From Kineococcus xinjiangensis (GTDB lineage: Bacteria > Actinomycetota > Actinomycetes > Actinomycetales > Kineococcaceae), in assembly GCF_002934625.1 (NCBI RefSeq), contig NZ_PTJD01000009.1, positions 62,001 to 126,000 of the forward strand: DNA of 64,000 nucleotides, given 5' to 3'. Under the pieces are notes generated by a model. That model ran no database searches and was not told the DNA's origin. It was given only the letters and a program-made list of their open reading frames with translations. The position numbers were made by a program, and so were the translations under genes. Positions 61,114-64,000 of the stretch are shown one piece after another (positions within the stretch are counted from its first letter, which is position 1; each line of letters begins with the position of its first letter).

Positions 61114-61647
61114 GTGCGGGAACTGCTCGCGCAGGAGCTGGCGCTGGTCGAGGGGTGGAACCGGCTGCAGGCCGTGTACGCCCTCGACCTGGGGAACGGG
61201 CGCCTGCAGGCGCGGATGGACGAGCTCAGCGCGCACCTGGCCGCCGCGGCGGGGCTGCCGATCGCGGTGATCACGGTGCTGGACCAGTCCGCGGCGTCCT
61301 TCGCCGGCTCCTACGGCGTCACCGGGTGGCTGGCCCGCGTCGGCGCCGTGCCGGTGGAGCTCGCCCCCTGCGTGCGGGTCGTGACCACCGCGGCGCCGGT
61401 CGTGATCGGGGACCTGCGCGCCGACGCGGTGCACCGGCACAACCCCCTGGTGACCCGCTGCGGCCTCGCCGCCTACGCCGGCGCCCCGATCCTCCACGCG
61501 AGCGGTCAGGTCCTCGGCGCCGCCTGCGTCTTCGGCACGCAGGTGCTCGCCTTCACGGCCGAGACCCTCGCCGCCGTGGCGGCCGCAGCCGCCGACGCCG
61601 GCGCCGCCCTCCACGAGCACGCGCAGCACGGCCGCGCGGCGTCGTGA
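61114..61647 (+). CDS. Single GAF-domain protein inserted in the MurJ block
   Basis: 177 residues. A short helical lead (RELLAQELALVEGWNRLQAVYALDLGNGRLQARMDELSAHLAAAAGLPIAVITVLDQSAASFAGSYGVTGWLARVGAVPVELAPCVRVV) runs into a GAF fold ending with AYAGAPILHASGQVLGAACVFGTQVLAF. It closely matches the GAF protein encoded at 39526-40383, so the two are paralogues. It has no output domain. The start is uncertain: GTG at 61114 has GGGAAG 14 nt upstream; GTG at 61075 is in frame. In the Mycobacterium block no such gene lies here, so it is an insertion. Confidence 0.7.
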   Translation: MRELLAQELALVEGWNRLQAVYALDLGNGRLQARMDELSAHLAAAAGLPIAVITVLDQSAASFAGSYGVTGWLARVGAVPVELAPCVRVVTTAAPVVIGDLRADAVHRHNPLVTRCGLAAYAGAPILHASGQVLGAACVFGTQVLAFTAETLAAVAAAAADAGAALHEHAQHGRAAS

Positions 61648-61711
61648 GCCCGGCGGGCCTTCCCGGGCAGCACGCAGCCGTCCCGGGCCACGGGCCCGCG
61701 ACGGACCCGCC

Positions 61712-63457
61712 TCAGCGGCGGACGCGGCGCACCAGCGGGCCCACCAGGTCCGTCAGCTCCGTCACCCGCATCAGCCGGCACAGCCCCGCGTAGACGGCGA
61801 GCAGCAGCAGCCCGCACGCGGCCGTGACCACGACGGCCAGGAGCTTCGGCGTCAGCACGTCGCCCAGCAGCGCCACCAGCCCGCGGGCGGCCGCCCAGGC
61901 CAGCGCCCCGGACACCGCGCTGATGATCGCCAGGCGCACGGCGGTGCGCAGGATGCGGTGCCCGTCCAGGCCCCGCCCGTCCAGGGAGCGCAGCCGGCGG
62001 CGCAGCAGCACCAGCGCGAGCGCGCACCCCACGACGTAGGAGGCCGTCATCGACCAGCCCACGCCGACGACCTGCCACTGCGGCTCCAGCAGCACCCACA
62101 CCGCGACGTTGCCCGCCGCCATCACCGCGGCCACCACCACCTGCACCACGAACGGGGTGCGGGCGTCCTCGTAGGCGTAGAAGACGCGCTGCACCAGGTA
62201 CATCACCCCGAACGGCACCAGGCCCAGCGCCATCGCCGAGACGACCTGCCCGATGAACAGCCCGTCCGGCGCGCGGAACAGCGCCAGCCCGATCGCCGGG
62301 CCCAGCACCAGCAGGGCGACGGAGGCCAGCGCACCCGCCGCGGCCACCGTGCGGGCGCCGGAGGAGAAGTCGCGGCGCACCGCCCGCACGTCCCCCGCCA
62401 CCGCGGAGCCGCTGATGCGGGTGAAGAGGGCCGTCACCAGCGACACCGCGACGATCGAGTGCGGCAGCATGAACAGCAGGTAGGCGTTCAGGTACGACGG
62501 CTGGGCCGCGCCCGCCTCCTCCATCTTCGTGAGCACCGCACCCGCGGCGCTGGTCACGTTCGTGGTGAGGACGTACACGAGCTGCCCGACGAGGATCCCG
62601 GCGAACGTCCAGCCGGCCACCCGCCCCGCGCTGCCCAGCCCCATGCCGCGGAAGCCCCAGCGCGGGCGGTAGCGGAACCCGGCCCGGCGCAGCGGCACCA
62701 GCAGCACGAGCGCCTGCGCGACGATCCCGAGGGTCGTGGTGCCCGCGAGCAGCGCCACCATCCACGGCGTCCACTCCCGCGCCGTGAGGAACTCCGCGCC
62801 GGGGAAGAGCACCAGCAGGGCGACGACGCCGAGGATGGCGACCACGTTCGCCAGCGCCGGCGCCCACATGTACGCCCCGAACCGGCCCTGGGCGTTGAGC
62901 ACCTGCCCCAGCACCGTGTAGAGGCCGTAGAAGAACACCTGCGGCAGGCACCACAGCGCCATCGCCGTCCCCAGGACCAGCCACTCCCGCGGCCACTCCT
63001 CGGGGGCGTAGAGGCGGATCACCAGGGACGCGGCGGCGGTCAGCAGCACCGTGACCACCAGCATCACCGCCAGCGCCAGGGTCAGCAGCCGGTCGACGAA
63101 GTCCTGCCCCCCGTCGGGGCGCTTCGACGCCTTCACGATCTGCGGCACCAGCACGGCGTTGAGGACCCCGCCGGCCAGCAGCATGTAGAACGCGTTGGGC
63201 AGGGTGTTCGCCACGCCGAAGACCTGCGCCCCCACGTGGGGGGCCGCGGCGCCGATGGCGAAGGTCAGCAGCCACGCCCGGCCGAAGCCGAGGACCCGCG
63301 AGACCAGCGTGCCGCTCGCCATCACCGCGCTGGAACGGGCCAGCGACGCCTTCGACTCGTGCTCGTCCTGCTCGCCGGGGGCGGCGGTGCCGTCCCGGGA
63401 GGGTCCCTGGGCCGGGCGGGGGCCGGTGCCGGGGCGGGGGGTTCGCGCGCTGCTCAC
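61712..63457 (-). CDS. murJ: MurJ lipid II flippase
   Basis: 581 residues. A disordered Pro/Gly start (about 45 residues) is followed by about 14 membrane helices. MurJ/MviN marks: ARSSAVMASGTLVSRVLGFGRAWLLTFAIG, GVANTLPNAFYMLLAGGVLNAVLVPQIVKA, ALFTRISGSAVAGDVRAVRRDFSSG and MYLVQRVFYAYEDARTPF. It moves lipid II across the membrane for peptidoglycan synthesis. The C-terminus stops soon after the last helix, so it lacks the pseudokinase domain fused to MviN (Rv3910) in Mycobacterium. It is on the minus strand, unlike the other genes of this block, and diverges from the kinase-like gene. GTG at 63457 is the first start that keeps a reasonable N-terminus. Confidence 0.9.
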   Translation of the reverse strand: MSSARTPRPGTGPRPAQGPSRDGTAAPGEQDEHESKASLARSSAVMASGTLVSRVLGFGRAWLLTFAIGAAAPHVGAQVFGVANTLPNAFYMLLAGGVLNAVLVPQIVKASKRPDGGQDFVDRLLTLALAVMLVVTVLLTAAASLVIRLYAPEEWPREWLVLGTAMALWCLPQVFFYGLYTVLGQVLNAQGRFGAYMWAPALANVVAILGVVALLVLFPGAEFLTAREWTPWMVALLAGTTTLGIVAQALVLLVPLRRAGFRYRPRWGFRGMGLGSAGRVAGWTFAGILVGQLVYVLTTNVTSAAGAVLTKMEEAGAAQPSYLNAYLLFMLPHSIVAVSLVTALFTRISGSAVAGDVRAVRRDFSSGARTVAAAGALASVALLVLGPAIGLALFRAPDGLFIGQVVSAMALGLVPFGVMYLVQRVFYAYEDARTPFVVQVVVAAVMAAGNVAVWVLLEPQWQVVGVGWSMTASYVVGCALALVLLRRRLRSLDGRGLDGHRILRTAVRLAIISAVSGALAWAAARGLVALLGDVLTPKLLAVVVTAACGLLLLAVYAGLCRLMRVTELTDLVGPLVRRVRR

Positions 63458-63686
63458 GCCCCGATGGTCGCCGATCCCGCGCGGGCCGCGCGCCGCCCCT
63501 CCCCCGGACGGTGCCCGCGTCCCTCGTCGAGGCCTCCGGAACCGGACGGCGCGCGGGGGCGCGGGCTCCCGGCTGCGGTCCGGCGGCGCGCATAGCATGG
63601 GCCTGCCCGCGCGCCCGGTCGTGCGGAGGCCGCCCCCACCGGGGAGCGGCCGGGAGGAGCGAGCTCGGGGGGCAGTCCTGGACGGC

Positions 63687-64000
63687 GTGGCCCGCGGCAG
63701 CGTGGCGGACCGCTACCTGCTCCGGCAGCGGCTGCCGCTGGAGAGCTCCAGCCAGATGTGGGACGCCCACGACGCCACCCTCGACCGGCGGGTCACCGTG
63801 CGGACGCTGCCCGCCGCCGACCCGCGCGCGGAGGACTTCCTCGACGCCGCCCGCCGCGCCGCCCTCGTGAGCGAGCAGCGCCTGCCGCGGGTGCTCGACG
63901 CAGGCACCGACGAGGACCTCGCCTACGTCGTCGAGGAGCACGTCGACGGCGTCTCCCTGGGCGAGCTGCTGGCGGAGGGCCCGCTGGAGCCCGCGGCGGT
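63687..64000 (+). CDS. Kinase-like (pseudokinase-type) protein, N-terminal part only
   Basis: About 104 codons are visible and the gene runs off the right edge. Reading ADRYLLRQRLPLESSSQMWDAHDATLDRRVTVRTLPAADPRAEDFLDAARRAALVSEQRLPRVLDAGTDEDLAYVVEEHVDGVSLGELLAEGPLEP, it has the N-lobe layout of a bacterial Ser/Thr kinase. The GXGXXG loop is absent (LPLESSSQ instead) and the usual Ala-x-Lys is TVRT, so it looks inactive as a kinase. It matches the kinase-like part fused to MviN in Mycobacterium, here a separate divergent gene. The start is uncertain: GTG at 63687 is used; in-frame starts at 63597 and 63621 lie upstream. Confidence 0.7.
   Translation, partial: MARGSVADRYLLRQRLPLESSSQMWDAHDATLDRRVTVRTLPAADPRAEDFLDAARRAALVSEQRLPRVLDAGTDEDLAYVVEEHVDGVSLGELLAEGPLEPAA

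Overview
The window is about 75% G+C and nearly fully coding. Starts are often GTG or TTG, adjacent genes often share GTGA/ATGA overlaps, and many promoters have a TAnnnT -10 placed 6-8 nt before the start codon. The right end carries the actinobacterial origin-proximal block: CCA-adding enzyme | NUDIX - DUF6049 - MurJ - kinase-like, the order seen around Rv3907c-Rv3910 of Mycobacterium. With a cytoplasmic PAS chemoreceptor, CheW repeats, GAF proteins and an Mn-catalase, this suggests a motile, stress-tolerant Kineosporiaceae-like actinobacterium such as Kineococcus. The genus is an inference. No rRNA, tRNA, IS element, prophage or CRISPR array was seen.

Layout. 1-9.3 kb: a secreted phytase-like protein (cut by the window edge), an APC permease divergent from a saccharopine-dehydrogenase-like enzyme, a pentapeptide-repeat protein, an ECF sigma factor overlapping a membrane protein, and a two-gene unit made of a small beta-grasp-like protein ending in Gly-Gly and a DUF4132 protein. 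9.4-21.5 kb: an aromatic-acid island. It holds an LLM oxidoreductase, an FAH hydrolase fused to a glutaredoxin domain, a formamidase-like hydrolase, a PaaX regulator, RidA, and a seven-gene run (cupin, thioesterase, aryl-CoA ligase, bifunctional aminobenzoyl/salicylyl-CoA oxygenase-reductase, hotdog thioesterase, AAHS transporter) ending in a strong two-way terminator. This reads as CoA-dependent 2-aminobenzoate (or salicylate) breakdown.

21.5-31 kb: secreted and cell-wall functions (subtilase, Tat-exported haloperoxidase-like PAP2 enzyme, secreted unknown, NlpC/P60 hydrolase under a c-di-AMP riboswitch), then a rhodanese divergent from a GlxA-type regulator, a GNAT enzyme and a ProA-like dehydrogenase. 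31-40.4 kb: signalling and DNA metabolism (anti-sigma-type ATPase, RecB-like nuclease/helicase, PAS chemoreceptor coupled to a triple-CheW protein, GAF protein). Two of these genes carry sigma-28-like promoters.

40.4-54.6 kb: a SoxR gene with two matching operators, one at a divergent MFS exporter and one at a PIG-L deacetylase; a GH13 - Gfo/Idh/MocA - ThuA sugar operon; a GAF-GAF-EAL phosphodiesterase; an alcohol dehydrogenase; an Mn-catalase; and agmatine deiminase. 54.6-64 kb: an ArsR-type regulator with its coupled MFS gene, a parS-like palindrome, and the CCA/NUDIX/DUF6049/GAF/MurJ/kinase block. In this block murJ lies on the opposite strand and its pseudokinase-like partner is a separate gene.
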